Counted from the stretch's first letter, positions 35,787-45,140 are shown. The stretch is DNA of 64,000 bases from Desulfopila_A sp964446655 (GCA_964446655.1 CAYUPL010000005.1:1-64000); one strand, 5' to 3'. Notes: generated by a model from the letters alone, not told the origin. Program-made: numbers and translations.

Positions 35787-35804
35787 TCTTAAGTAATGGA
35801 GAAA

Positions 35805-35833
35805 TTTTTAGTCGTACTGAATGGTGTTGTCAA
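35805..35833 (-). promoter_or_regulatory. Sigma-70 promoter of the glutamate-synthase-like gene
   Basis: TTGACA (35833-35828), a 17-base spacer and TAAAAA (35810-35805) on the minus strand. Expected start near 35798, about a dozen bases before the first hexaloop hairpin. Confidence 0.75.
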
Positions 35834-35861
35834 TAGAAAAAAAACAGTATACGGCTTTTCT

Positions 35862-36572
35862 CTAAAGTTCATCGGCCAGAAGCACGGCTTCGGCTATTTC
35901 CAGCATGGATTTACGAGCATCCATGCTCCGTTTCTGGATCCAGCGGTAGGCCTCTTCGCCATTGAGCTTCCTCCGTGTCATCAGCACCTCTTTGGCCTTT
36001 TCGATTATTTTGCGCGATTGCAGTTCCTGTTCAATGATCCGGGTTTTGATAATAAGGTCGGTGTTGGAAATTGCTACAGCAGCCTGATTTGCCACCGCCG
36101 TCAGCATGTTGATATCGGTTGTGGAAAAGACATGCGGTTTGGCCGTAAAACAATTCAGCACTCCGATGACCTTGTTTTCCTTGCCTTGAAGTGGAACGCC
36201 GACCATGGATACAAGGCCCAGTTTTTTGGCCATTTCTTTTTCTTTAAACAACTCATAGGTTAAAACATTATCGATTACCAGAGGCTCTCTGGTTGATATG
36301 ACATGGCCGACAACGCCTTCATGCAAAAGCAGCACTCTGTCCTTGACATAATCAGGCTCGAAAGATTGCGTAGCCTTGAGGCGGATTACGGCAGGGTCCT
36401 GGTTGTCATCAATCAGCCAGAGAGAGCATATCTCCACACCCGTCACTTTGGCCGTGACCATTACTATCAACTTGAAGAGGTCCTCAAGAAACAGTTCCGA
36501 AGTGATGGCCTGGCTGATATCGGTCAGGGCCTTTATGTAGCTATCGTAGGTTTTCTGGTTTGATTTTTCCAT
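35862..36572 (-). CDS. GAF-ANTAR transcription antitermination regulator
   Basis: About 236 residues from ATG 36572 (TTG at 36578 is an alternative; no clear RBS at either). A GAF sensor domain covers about residues 20-165 (SLWLIDDNQD...MVGVPLQGKENKVIGVLNCF...MLTAVANQAAVAIS). A short coiled linker leads to a C-terminal ANTAR domain (IIEKAKEVLMTRRKLNGEEAYRWIQKRSMDARKSMLEIAEAVLL). ANTAR proteins bind pairs of hexaloop hairpins and prevent termination. Such a target lies in the leader of the next gene downstream. The GAF ligand is unknown. Confidence 0.92.
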   Translation of the reverse strand: MEKSNQKTYDSYIKALTDISQAITSELFLEDLFKLIVMVTAKVTGVEICSLWLIDDNQDPAVIRLKATQSFEPDYVKDRVLLLHEGVVGHVISTREPLVIDNVLTYELFKEKEMAKKLGLVSMVGVPLQGKENKVIGVLNCFTAKPHVFSTTDINMLTAVANQAAVAISNTDLIIKTRIIEQELQSRKIIEKAKEVLMTRRKLNGEEAYRWIQKRSMDARKSMLEIAEAVLLADEL

Positions 36573-36617
36573 CGGCAATGTATGATCATGTTTTTTAAAA
36601 GCAGTACTCAGCCGGAT

Positions 36618-36875
36618 TTACGAGAGTGTCGCTATATCTGGGTTCTGCCGATTCAACCAGGTGAGTCCTTTGGGGGTGATGAGGTTGAACTGTAAATCGG
36701 GATCAGTTTCGATCACTCCCATGCCTTCCATGCTTTTAAGAAGCTGGTGCAGCTCCTTCGGGGGCAGATTCATTTCTCCGGCGATGGTGGCGGAGGGAAC
36801 CAGTTGCGGTTGGTTCGTCTGAAGATTTTTATAGAGAATAGTGAGGATATCGATCTTCTGGCGTAATGCAGACAT
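36618..36875 (-). CDS. Small winged-helix-type protein
   Basis: 85 residues. The sequence LVPSATIAGEMNLPPKELHQLLKSMEGMGVIETDPDLQFNLITPKGLTWL has the helix-turn-helix plus wing layout of winged-helix DNA-binding proteins. It lies 45 bases upstream of the GAF-ANTAR gene on the same strand, so it may share its transcript. Target unknown. Confidence 0.7.
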   Translation of the reverse strand: MSALRQKIDILTILYKNLQTNQPQLVPSATIAGEMNLPPKELHQLLKSMEGMGVIETDPDLQFNLITPKGLTWLNRQNPDIATLS

Positions 36876-37080
36876 GTTGGCCTCTCAGTGCTGTAAACGG
36901 GGATATCTGAAAAATACTGTAACAGTGCCGCTTTTTATCAAATATGCCGCCAGAATAAATTATTTAAAATAAAAAATCACTCAAAAATACATTTTAAATA
37001 AATGTATGGAATCTGCTCTGCTGTGGAGAAGGAAGGTCAATTGTGAAGCAGCAGGCAGTTTATTGCCACGCAAGGATGCT

Positions 37081-37734
37081 CTACTTTTTTGTGGCGGAAT
37101 CAGGGGGCGTCGCCTCTTTTTCGCCGTCCCAGAACCTGTCCGGCAATCCTCGTTTGTTGCCGAGCTCTTCCCAGCTGATCATTTCTTCTTCACCCTGGTC
37201 CAGACCGATGCCCGGATTGTTGCGGAAGAAATAGAGATGTGGCTTGAGTTTGCCCCACAGGATTCTGCACAGGATATACATATTTATGGGAACAGCGGCG
37301 AAACCCATGGTATCACCGATGATGGGCAGCGCAAACGGCAGTTCAAAACTGACCCCGGAAAAACGAGTGGCCATCCAGCCCAGGGCAAAGGGAAGCGGCC
37401 AAAGGTAGGCTGCTCCATGCGTTATCATGTTGAAAAAGTATTTACCGAAGGCCTCGTTTGCCTGAGTATTGCACGAGGTGTAGTTTCCTTTGTCTTTGAC
37501 GGCAATAGCCTTGATGGAAAGGTTGTGCATTTTGACGGCTTGAGAGCGCAGCTTGTTCAGGTGTGCCTTGTTGGCCCAAGCAGCCAGACGAAAGGTCATT
37601 TCGCCCAGAAGAACACACCACATACAGAGAACAAATGTTCCAAGATAGAAGCCGATGATGGGTACTTCGGATAACCGGTACGGTGCAATAAGCAGAGTGT
37701 CGAGGTAGAGGTAGAGTTTGTCGAGAATTACCAT
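37081..37734 (-). CDS. EMC3/TMCO1-like membrane protein
   Basis: 217 residues from ATG 37734; an upstream TTG frame lacks support. Helices lie at about 15-45 and two more at about 100-165, around a basic cytoplasmic section (KLRSQAVKMHNLSIKAIAVKDKGNY). The pattern helix - basic coiled region - paired helices with NEAFGKYFFNMITHGAAYLWPLPFALGWM recalls the Oxa1-superfamily DUF106/EMC3/TMCO1 proteins; this is a pattern-based guess. A charged tail follows. It is 145 bases downstream of the phosphatase gene. Confidence 0.5.
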   Translation of the reverse strand: MVILDKLYLYLDTLLIAPYRLSEVPIIGFYLGTFVLCMWCVLLGEMTFRLAAWANKAHLNKLRSQAVKMHNLSIKAIAVKDKGNYTSCNTQANEAFGKYFFNMITHGAAYLWPLPFALGWMATRFSGVSFELPFALPIIGDTMGFAAVPINMYILCRILWGKLKPHLYFFRNNPGIGLDQGEEEMISWEELGNKRGLPDRFWDGEKEATPPDSATKK

Positions 37735-37879
37735 AGTGTTGCGTGATGCTCCCTGCTGATTGCCATCTTTGCTGTTGTCAGTTTGTACTTGCTTTTTTCT
37801 CTGCTCAACGGGATTACAGACCGCCTTACTCAATTTATACTCTTCCTGAGGAGTGCTGTAAAGGCTCCTCAGAGTCCCT

Positions 37880-38959
37880 TTATGTCATCGTGTTCTTGGG
37901 ATCATTTTGGCCGGCGAGGAGATGAAAGAAGGATTGAACAAACTTGCCGGAAGCAACGTCTACCAGAGGAAAGCTGATCGTGTCGTGCCGGGTGACACTC
38001 CCGGAGAGAGCCAAAAACAGCCCCTGCGATATCTCTCTGGCCCTTTCGCGGCAAAGAGATTCAAAGTCCCGGCTTGTCTCCGATGGAGGAAGATCAAAGA
38101 AGCGACAGGCAAGGGGCCGTGCTGCTGCAATCAGGCAGACGTCTTTCAGAGAAAGGGGACAGAGAAGTTTAGTGTTGGTATAGAGCGTTGTAAAATCTTC
38201 CTGTTGTTCATTGGCGAGGATGCGAAGGTCCCGGATTGAAGAGTTGATCTTCCCGCATCTTTCGATAACCGCCAGACGTTCGGCACTATGCAGTTTTTTG
38301 TTTATATGATGCATCAGATAGGCTGCTTCGATGAAGGTAAGCTCTACATAGCGGCAACAGCAGGCGCTATGCCCGATGCCGCACAGGGAAGTAATGCCTG
38401 CCTGGTTGAGGCCGGCGTCAATATCATGCAGCAATGCTTCGAATTCGATGAAAAACGGACTGAGATCCACCAGGCTTTTCCATTCCAGCGATGGTTCCCG
38501 GATGGTGAGTTTGCCTTCTCGTTTGCCGATCTTGCGTACCAGCCACCATTGGTAAAAATTGGCCGGTCGCGAGCGCATTTTTTTCAGTTTCTGTTTTACC
38601 AGTTTGCTGCCTAAGCCGCGGCGGAGCAGATAGGAGGAGATGATCGTACCGGTGCGGCCGATGCCGTAGCGACAATGAACATAGACCTTCTTACCCAGAT
38701 AAATGGATTCATCAAGCCAGTCGAGTGCCTTGTCGAGAGCCTGAAGTTGGGGCGTTTCCTCATCTTCGACGGGGAGATAATAGACTTCGAAACCGTGCCC
38801 GGATTCGATATCGTGCAAGTCGCAGTATTCGGCGCAAAGATTCATAATCGCATCTATGCCTGCAGCCTTAAGGTGGTCCAGGTGGTCATAGGACATCGGT
38901 GCCGGTCCCGTGGCCAGCTTATCGGTGACCCAGTAGAGGGGATAAGCGGTATCACTCAT
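37880..38959 (-). CDS. Dual-specificity phosphatase fused to a cysteine-cluster (YkgJ-like) domain
   Basis: 359 residues. Residues about 10-165 form a DSP/PTP domain with the active-site loop VHCRYGIGRTGTI and the general-acid region LPVEDEETP. The C-terminal part (about 185-300) carries clustered cysteines CGIGHSACCCRYVELTFIEAAYLM and later CPLSLKDVCLIAAARPLACRFF, the pattern of the YkgJ/CxxCxxCC family, which may hold a zinc or iron-sulfur site. Its ATG overlaps the stop of the PEP-synthase-like gene by four bases, which suggests a functional link between phosphotransfer and phosphatase. Confidence 0.82.
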   Translation of the reverse strand: MSDTAYPLYWVTDKLATGPAPMSYDHLDHLKAAGIDAIMNLCAEYCDLHDIESGHGFEVYYLPVEDEETPQLQALDKALDWLDESIYLGKKVYVHCRYGIGRTGTIISSYLLRRGLGSKLVKQKLKKMRSRPANFYQWWLVRKIGKREGKLTIREPSLEWKSLVDLSPFFIEFEALLHDIDAGLNQAGITSLCGIGHSACCCRYVELTFIEAAYLMHHINKKLHSAERLAVIERCGKINSSIRDLRILANEQQEDFTTLYTNTKLLCPLSLKDVCLIAAARPLACRFFDLPPSETSRDFESLCRERAREISQGLFLALSGSVTRHDTISFPLVDVASGKFVQSFFHLLAGQNDPKNTMT

Positions 38960-41514
38960 ATTCCGTCCTTGTTATTGTCGTTTTCTGCCTGCCATCTTTC
39001 TTTGAACTCTTCCGCCATTGCCAGAGCATCGGCTTCACTTTGCAGGGCCATATCCAGTAGAGGCGTACGACCGAGCAGATAGCCGAGCAGGCGCAGACGC
39101 AACCGGGAAGAGTTGCAATCCAGGCGCATATTTTTCGCTTCAAGCATATCATCTTCTATTTCAACCTGGAAGTTGAAATGACGGAGTACCCGGTCCAGCA
39201 TGATCAATCTCCAGGCCTTTTTCTCCGAGGTACCGCCACCGCCCTTGAAACGGAACTGGATATAGTTTTCCTCGGCACGCTCACCGCAGAGACTGTCGAT
39301 CACGGCGAAATGATAGCCGAAGCGAAGAAGAAGATGGGCGTAATGAGGGGCCACCAGAGCGTAACTGGCCAGCAGAGAGGATGACTTCAGGCTGAAGATG
39401 CCGCCGCTGACCTGATCGAAGCGCTCCCAGTCAAGGTGGAGCAAGCCTTTGGCCCAACTGACTTCTCTGTCGGTAAGACCGTCCCAGACAGCTTGCATGG
39501 GAACACTGCGGATATCGGCCGGAGTGACGCTTTTTTTTGCAGCAGCATCGTGCTGTAAGCCATCGCCGAGGTCGAGTACCTGCATAACTATGGGGATGTC
39601 GCTCTCCAGAGTCTTGGCGCGGCGCAGGCCGCCACCTTTAGCGTCAACCAGCGAAAACATCTCCTCAGTCCCTTTTTCATGAACATAACGGACCAGATCG
39701 TGAAAGGTGAGACATTTTGCCGGATGAAAATCGGTTGAATCGGGATCGGTCAAATGCAGAGGGCTGATCTTTTTCAGCAGAGGAGCAAGTTTGAGCTGGA
39801 AGGGACTGGGCGGTTTTGCCTGTTGTTTTTCCTTCCAGGCCAGCAGCTCGGCGACTTCGCCTTCATAGACCACACCGCGATAGGCATCTACCGTGACGGT
39901 CATGCCGTTTGTGACGTTTTCCGAAAAATTTCCCAGGCCGACAATAAGAGGCAGGCCGAATTCTCGGGCAACCGAAGCGAAGTGGCTGGCCTTGCTGCCC
40001 TGTTCAGCAAGTACGGCGCCGACCTTGTACACCAATGGGACGAGAGAAGGAGGGATTCCAGGAGTTACCAGAACACATCCCTTCGGAACTTCTTCGAGTT
40101 TTTCGGGATCCGGAAGTCGATAAACCGGCCCCGCGGCAATGCCGACGCCGGCAGCTGTCCCCATCTCCAGTAGATCAGCAGAAGGTGATACCGGCGGAGG
40201 ACCCTGCTCTGTTTCCTCCTGGGGGTCCGTTTCGGAAAATATGGTCGTGGAGCCCTGGATCGGCCTGGACTGGAGAATAAAAAGATCGCCGGTGTTATCC
40301 ATGCACCATTCCACATCCTGCGCGGCGCCTGTCAGGGTTTCCAGTTGCAGCCCCCAGCGAGCAAGAGTCGAAGCTGCAGTATCCTCAAGACAGAGTGATG
40401 ATCTTGGCGTGTCATGAGGGTGTTTTACTTCTTTTTGTTTTTGCTTCCGTGCCGGTCTTCTGGCCCAGAAATGGTCTGGATTCTGCCGCGACACCAGAAA
40501 GAGATCAGGTATGGCGCTGCCATCCACCAGCCGGGTGCCTAATCCGGGGACGGCGGTAACGACAAGACATTCGCCCCGGCAGGCATCCATGGGGTCGAGG
40601 GTGTACATTACTCCACTTACCTGGGCGTCGATCATCGGCAGGATAAGTGCCGCCATGGGGGTCATGCTGTCGTCCAGGCCGCTGTAAAGACGGTAGGTCA
40701 GCGCCGTAGTGCTGTATTTGCTTGCCAGTACGGTTTTGTATGCGTGCAGGATGTCGTCGCTGGTGACATTAAGGACAGTGGTGTATTGCCCGGCAAAGGA
40801 GGTTTCGCCGTCATCTTCGCCGGTGGCGCTGCTTCGTACGGCCCAGGCAGATGTTGAGGACAAACCGGCCAGTGCAATGGCATTTTCTATCTCCGTATAA
40901 ACCTCCGTGGGCACCTTTGCTGCCATGATAGTGTGCTGCAGGTCGGTGGCGATTTCGGCAAGGCGCTCCGGTTTATGCAGATTGAGACGCCGCAATTGTC
41001 GTACAATATGGGGGCGAATACCGTTTTCTTCCACAAAAGCATGAAAGGCATTGGTAGTCACCACGAGTCCGGCCGGTACGGCGATGTCGGTTTGGTGCAG
41101 AATACGGGCCAGGGCCAGGGCTTTGCCTCCCACCAGATCGGGATACCGGTACCCCTTTTCCAAAGTAATCGAGTATGGCGACGAGGAGGTACATTCCGAT
41201 TGAGGAAAAAACTGCTTCAGCTCCGAAGTTATGCGTTTGTGGCTCTCTGTCAGTTCAGAATATGCCTGAGGGTGCATGTCCTGGAGGCGGGAGATTAAGC
41301 GTGCCGTAGCTGCAGACAAGGCTTGTACCAGCAGGGCGATACGAGACCAGTCCGTTGGGATGGGTTTTTGATGGATTTCTTCCAGACGGGTGATGAGTTT
41401 CAGGCATCTTCTGTCTTCCCGCAACAGGGCCTGAAACATGCTGAATTGGCGTTGAACGGCCTGATCCGGCTTGAAAAACCGTTCCGCCCAGAATGTAACT
41501 TTTTCAAACACCAT
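38956..41514 (-). CDS. PEP-synthase-like enzyme (PEP/pyruvate-binding and phosphohistidine domains)
   Basis: 852 residues from ATG 41514 (AAGGA about a dozen bases upstream). After about 120 helical residues comes an ATP-grasp-like PPDK N-terminal domain (GYRYPDLVGGKALALARILH, WAVRSSATGEDDGETSFAGQYTTVLNV, PMIDAQVSGVMYTLDPMD). The mobile domain has the phosphohistidine motif GSKASHFASVAREFGLPLIVG near residue 510. The last 250 residues do not look like the PEP-binding TIM barrel of PpsA (no such barrel motif seen), so the phosphate acceptor is unclear. First gene of a unit with the phosphatase. Confidence 0.85.
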   Translation of the reverse strand: MVFEKVTFWAERFFKPDQAVQRQFSMFQALLREDRRCLKLITRLEEIHQKPIPTDWSRIALLVQALSAATARLISRLQDMHPQAYSELTESHKRITSELKQFFPQSECTSSSPYSITLEKGYRYPDLVGGKALALARILHQTDIAVPAGLVVTTNAFHAFVEENGIRPHIVRQLRRLNLHKPERLAEIATDLQHTIMAAKVPTEVYTEIENAIALAGLSSTSAWAVRSSATGEDDGETSFAGQYTTVLNVTSDDILHAYKTVLASKYSTTALTYRLYSGLDDSMTPMAALILPMIDAQVSGVMYTLDPMDACRGECLVVTAVPGLGTRLVDGSAIPDLFLVSRQNPDHFWARRPARKQKQKEVKHPHDTPRSSLCLEDTAASTLARWGLQLETLTGAAQDVEWCMDNTGDLFILQSRPIQGSTTIFSETDPQEETEQGPPPVSPSADLLEMGTAAGVGIAAGPVYRLPDPEKLEEVPKGCVLVTPGIPPSLVPLVYKVGAVLAEQGSKASHFASVAREFGLPLIVGLGNFSENVTNGMTVTVDAYRGVVYEGEVAELLAWKEKQQAKPPSPFQLKLAPLLKKISPLHLTDPDSTDFHPAKCLTFHDLVRYVHEKGTEEMFSLVDAKGGGLRRAKTLESDIPIVMQVLDLGDGLQHDAAAKKSVTPADIRSVPMQAVWDGLTDREVSWAKGLLHLDWERFDQVSGGIFSLKSSSLLASYALVAPHYAHLLLRFGYHFAVIDSLCGERAEENYIQFRFKGGGGTSEKKAWRLIMLDRVLRHFNFQVEIEDDMLEAKNMRLDCNSSRLRLRLLGYLLGRTPLLDMALQSEADALAMAEEFKERWQAENDNNKDGI

Positions 41515-41642
41515 GTCTGTATCCTTGTCGCTTCTTCGACTGCAGAAAAAAATGCAGGAGAGAATCCTGCGCAACGGCACGCGTCGTGTATGGTGTATTC
41601 AAGGTAGAAAAAAAAGCCTGCCCCAGGGAGCATAACAACATA

Positions 41643-41680
41643 ATAAAAAGGGGGCAACCGCATGTTTCATGGGTCGCCCC
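41643..41680 (-). terminator. Intrinsic terminator downstream of tauE
   Basis: Minus-strand GGGGCGACC (41680-41672) pairs with GGTTGCCCC (41659-41651; one G-U pair), then TTTTTATTA. A second hairpin with 9-bp arms GGAGGAGTG/CACTCCTCC lies between it and the tauE stop at 41708-41737. Confidence 0.8.
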
Positions 41681-41775
41681 TGGAGACTAACATATTGCAT
41701 TTCTGTTGGAGGAGTGCTGCCGCATGTTCACTCCTCCAGTACCAGGTTCTTGCTATGGTATGTCTCTGTTCTGAT

Positions 41776-42957
41776 TTAGCGGAACAGCAGGTCTATAAGG
41801 TTGGCACCGAGAAAACCGCGGCACATAAAGTTAATACCGACGTAGAAGGCCAGGACGATAAAGATGCGGGTTAAAACCTTGTCCGGTATATATTGAGAGG
41901 TGCGTGGACCGATCATGGAGCCGACAAAGATTCCCACCAGCTGTGCTCCGATCAAAGGCCAGTAGACCAGTGCGCCGGCGGCAAGATAGCTGAGAATACT
42001 GGTTATCATGCCGATAAGAACAGCCATGGCGGAAGTTCCGGCGGCCAGGTACATGGGCAGGCCGGAGACACTGGTCAGAAAGGGAACCAGCATGAAGCCG
42101 CCGCCGACACCTAAGAATGCGGCAATTGCAGCGATGAAAAAGCCACCGATGATGGGGAGCAATGGGCTGAAAGAAAATTCGACACCATAAAAGTTAAAAG
42201 AAATCTTAGAAAGGCTCCATGAATTCATTTTAACACCAAGCTCAGTGGTATCTACGGCCTCGCCTGCCTTCTTTCTTTTCATGGTTGCCTCGAAGGCATT
42301 GGCTGCCTCTTTGGCCTTTTTCTTTCTTTTGGCGCCTGCTGGGGTGGATTCATACAGCATGTAACAGCCGAGTACCAGGACAAAAATACCAAAATAGCCA
42401 ACATATTCCTTGAAGGAGATCCTGCCGGCGGTCAAGGTGGGGATCAGGTAGCTACCGGCAATGGAACCGATGGCGAGGAAGAGACCGACGGGCCAGACCA
42501 GGCGTCCCAATTTCAAATAGTTGAAAGTGGAAACCAGTGCACTGAAACCCACCATAAACTGGTTGGAAACCCTGATGGAGTCCGTTACCGCCTTGTTAAG
42601 CGGAGGTGCGGTTTGTTTGAAGCTTCCGGCATAGTTGCCCAGGCCGTACACGGTGATATGCCCTATACCTGCCATGATACCGCCGAAGGCGCCAACGGTG
42701 GAGAAGATCCAGCCGACCCATATGGCCCAGAAGAAGGCGACGATCAGGTTGATCTGCGGTCCTCCCGGAATGCCGAGATAGCCTGGTTCGGCAGAGGCAT
42801 CAATTGTGCCGCCTGCAACAGCCTGGTTGATGCCTTCCGCCAAGCGGTCATCAACTGCAAGAGCCGAACCTCCCATGGCGACCAGCAAGGTCATCATTGC
42901 GCATAGTGATATCAGAACAAGTTTGCGATATCGGTCACTGCGTAGCTTTTGTAACAT
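41776..42957 (-). CDS. TauE/SafE-family sulfite/anion exporter
   Basis: 393 residues from ATG 42957 (AAGGAG nine bases upstream; an earlier ATG at 43005 lacks an RBS). An N-terminal signal-like helix is followed by two TauE/SafE repeats with the glycine-rich motifs VGAFGGIMAGIGHITVYGLGN and LGVGGGFMLVPFLTSVSGLPMYLAAGTSAMAV. A charged cytoplasmic loop with KKKAKEAANAFEATMKRKK lies between them. The family exports sulfite, sulfoacetate or related anions. A sigma-54 promoter and palindromic activator sites lie upstream, downstream of the activator gene. Confidence 0.9.
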   Translation of the reverse strand: MLQKLRSDRYRKLVLISLCAMMTLLVAMGGSALAVDDRLAEGINQAVAGGTIDASAEPGYLGIPGGPQINLIVAFFWAIWVGWIFSTVGAFGGIMAGIGHITVYGLGNYAGSFKQTAPPLNKAVTDSIRVSNQFMVGFSALVSTFNYLKLGRLVWPVGLFLAIGSIAGSYLIPTLTAGRISFKEYVGYFGIFVLVLGCYMLYESTPAGAKRKKKAKEAANAFEATMKRKKAGEAVDTTELGVKMNSWSLSKISFNFYGVEFSFSPLLPIIGGFFIAAIAAFLGVGGGFMLVPFLTSVSGLPMYLAAGTSAMAVLIGMITSILSYLAAGALVYWPLIGAQLVGIFVGSMIGPRTSQYIPDKVLTRIFIVLAFYVGINFMCRGFLGANLIDLLFR

Positions 42958-43091
42958 CGTTACTCTCCTTTTAACTGTGAAATAAAAAACTGCCGCCTTT
43001 TCCAATGCATCTCTGCTCAGTTTTTAATGACCATGCGGCGATCTGCGCATTATTTCCGGGCAGAGCTTTGTTTTGTCTTCACAACAGGTAT

Positions 43092-43110
43092 AGCATCTTT
43101 TATGCCTGAT
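43092..43110 (-). promoter_or_regulatory. Sigma-54 (-24/-12) promoter of tauE
   Basis: On the minus strand ATCAGGCAT-A-AAA-GA-TGCTA, with GG (-24) and GC (-12) exactly ten bases apart. It ends about 124 bases before the tauE start. It agrees at 17 of 20 positions with the element before the receiver gene (49944-49962). Confidence 0.8.
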
Positions 43111-43228
43111 TGGCGTACAGACCAGGGAATTGCATGATAAATACTGTTAAATTGGTTGTTTAGTTCTTTTTGAAAAGCAGTGTTGCAACCGGTTGAGAGC
43201 TGAATGGCAGCAAAGGAGAGTTGCTGCT

Positions 43229-43244
43229 GCAACGCTACTGTTGC
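43229..43244. promoter_or_regulatory. Palindromic activator site 1, tauE region
   Basis: GCAAC-GCTACT-GTTGC, flanked by further half-sites (GTTGC-TGCT-GCAAC overlapping at 43220-43233 and TTGCGCAA at 43241-43248). It lies about 120 bases upstream of the sigma-54 promoter, the usual distance for an enhancer. Confidence 0.7.
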
Positions 43245-43423
43245 GCAATATGTATTGCTGTTGGTGATTTCTTTGTGGCTGGGGCGGGAATGTTGTAACA
43301 TTGAAGGTCTTTGCGGTTTTGGCTGTCACATTGCAGATGTGCAACATAACTGCTGCTTCTTTGCTAAATATTTGTATTATTATGGAATGTCGTGATGATT
43401 GCGGGGAGGTCGGTGCCATTAGA

Positions 43424-43439
43424 GCAACATCGCGGTTGC
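43424..43439. promoter_or_regulatory. Palindromic activator site 2, tauE region
   Basis: GCAAC-ATCGCG-GTTGC, the same 5-6-5 arrangement as site 1. Related imperfect palindromes (TTGCA-GATG-TGCAA at 43331-43344, GTTGCAAC at 43182-43189) fill the rest of the 530-base region between the activator gene and tauE, which holds no ORF of its own. Confidence 0.7.
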
Positions 43440-43489
43440 ATTGTGGTCCGGAGCGGAGAAACGGCTATAAATTTTGGATTAATTTTGAA

Positions 43490-44926
43490 CTACCGGTCTT
43501 TGAATTGTGAAGAAAAAACTCCGTAGCGCCGCATTATTCGCTGGAGTGCCTGGCGCTCAAGGCCGCATTCGGCGGCGGCATTGGTGACATTGCCGCCGTG
43601 TCGTGCCAGGAGATGGTTGAGGTAGTGGATGGAAAAGCGTTTTATGATATCGGCCTTGGCACTGTTGTAGGGCTGCCCCAGAAGTTCGTCGAAGGGGTCC
43701 ATGGGACTTTTCGGTCCAGGTGAGTCGTGCTGATCATCTATTTCTTCGAGATCGATATTGCCGTCGTGCGCTAGTAGGACAATGCGTTTTACGGTGTTCT
43801 GGAGTTCCCGCACATTACCGACCCATTTTCGTTGATAGAGCTGCTGTAAAAGCGCGGTCGGTAGCACCAGGTCCTCTCTATGGTACTGCTGCTTGAAAAG
43901 TTTGAAAAAATGATGCACCAGCAAGGGAATATCCTCTTTCATTTCCTCCAGGCCGGGCATGACAACCGAGACGACGTTGAGGCGATAAAAAAGATCTTCC
44001 CGAAATTCACCGTTGCGGATTTTGGCCTCAAGATCCTGGTTGGTGGAAGCAACAACACGGACATCAACCTTGATGGTTTTGTTCTGCCCCAGTGGCTGGA
44101 TTTCTTTTTCCTGCAGAACACGAAGCAGTTTGGTCTGTACCGAGACAGGAATGTCGGCGATTTCATCCAACAGGATGGTTGAGCCGTGGGCTTCGAGGAA
44201 AAGCCCTTTTTTTTCCTGCAGCGCTCCGGTAAACGCACCTCTGCTATAGCCGAACAGTTCACTTTCGAGAACATTTTCAGGGAGTGCCGGGCAGTTGACG
44301 GTGATCATCTGCCGATTTTTCCGTGGACTGAGACTATGCAGGGCACGGGCGGCTATCTCTTTTCCTGTGCCGCTTTCTCCCCGAATAAGCACAGTGGCAT
44401 CGGTGTCGGCTACACGAGCCAGCAGGTTGAGGGCATGTTGCAAGGCCTTGCTCTGACCGACAAAACCTTCCGGCAGTGAGAGGCTGTCCAGCTTTTGGCG
44501 CAACCGTTGGTTGGTGCGCAGCAGGGCGGTGCGTTCGAGGCAGTTGTTGACCACCCGGGCAATATGATCCTTATCGAAGGGTTTCTGCAAAAAATCATAG
44601 GCCCCATCTTTCAAGGCCTGTACCGCCATGTCGATGGTGCCATGCCCGGTCATGATGATAACGGAGATGGTGCTGTCGTAATCGACGATTTTTTTCAGCA
44701 GCTCCAGGCCGTCGAGGTCGGGCATTTTGATGTCTGTGACGACTACCGCAGGATTGCTGTCCGGCAGTTTCTGCAGAGCAACTTCTCCGGATGATGCCGT
44801 AACGACTTCGCAGCCGCATTTTTTTTTCATCACCAGGCGCAGCATGGAGAGCATATCCGGCTCATCATCGACGATCATAACACAGGGGCGACCTGTGGTG
44901 TCTGTTTCCGGCGTTTCGCTTTTCAT
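43490..44926 (-). CDS. NtrC-family sigma-54-dependent response regulator
   Basis: 478 residues. Receiver domain 14-130 (VDDEPDM; phosphoacceptor in VTDIKMPDLDG; IIMTGHG; K in LQKPFD). AAA+ domain 150-385 with Walker A GESGTGKE, the sigma-54 contact loop GAFTGA, Walker B ILLDEIADIP and R-finger region FREDLFYRLNV. The C-terminal FIS-type helix-turn-helix is GGNVTNAAAECGLERQALQRIMRRYG. Complete and apparently functional. The partner kinase gene is upstream. The palindromes GCAAC-N6-GTTGC near two sigma-54 promoters are the best candidates for its binding sites. Confidence 0.95.
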   Translation of the reverse strand: MKSETPETDTTGRPCVMIVDDEPDMLSMLRLVMKKKCGCEVVTASSGEVALQKLPDSNPAVVVTDIKMPDLDGLELLKKIVDYDSTISVIIMTGHGTIDMAVQALKDGAYDFLQKPFDKDHIARVVNNCLERTALLRTNQRLRQKLDSLSLPEGFVGQSKALQHALNLLARVADTDATVLIRGESGTGKEIAARALHSLSPRKNRQMITVNCPALPENVLESELFGYSRGAFTGALQEKKGLFLEAHGSTILLDEIADIPVSVQTKLLRVLQEKEIQPLGQNKTIKVDVRVVASTNQDLEAKIRNGEFREDLFYRLNVVSVVMPGLEEMKEDIPLLVHHFFKLFKQQYHREDLVLPTALLQQLYQRKWVGNVRELQNTVKRIVLLAHDGNIDLEEIDDQHDSPGPKSPMDPFDELLGQPYNSAKADIIKRFSIHYLNHLLARHGGNVTNAAAECGLERQALQRIMRRYGVFSSQFKDR

Positions 44927-45140
44927 CGGAGTGGTGATAGAATAATGGCGATTTGGTTAAGGAATTGTCAGTCCGGGCTTTTCATGATATGCGAAGAATA
45001 GTAGCTGCTTTCCGGGAAAACCTCAACCATTGAATGTTTCAGCCAGGTTGAGTCCGTGACCTTCTGCCGAGAGATTGTATTGGAGGAGCTGTGCACTTTG
45101 CGGCGCAGGAAATGGAGGACAAACTTAGCCCGGAAGCAGC

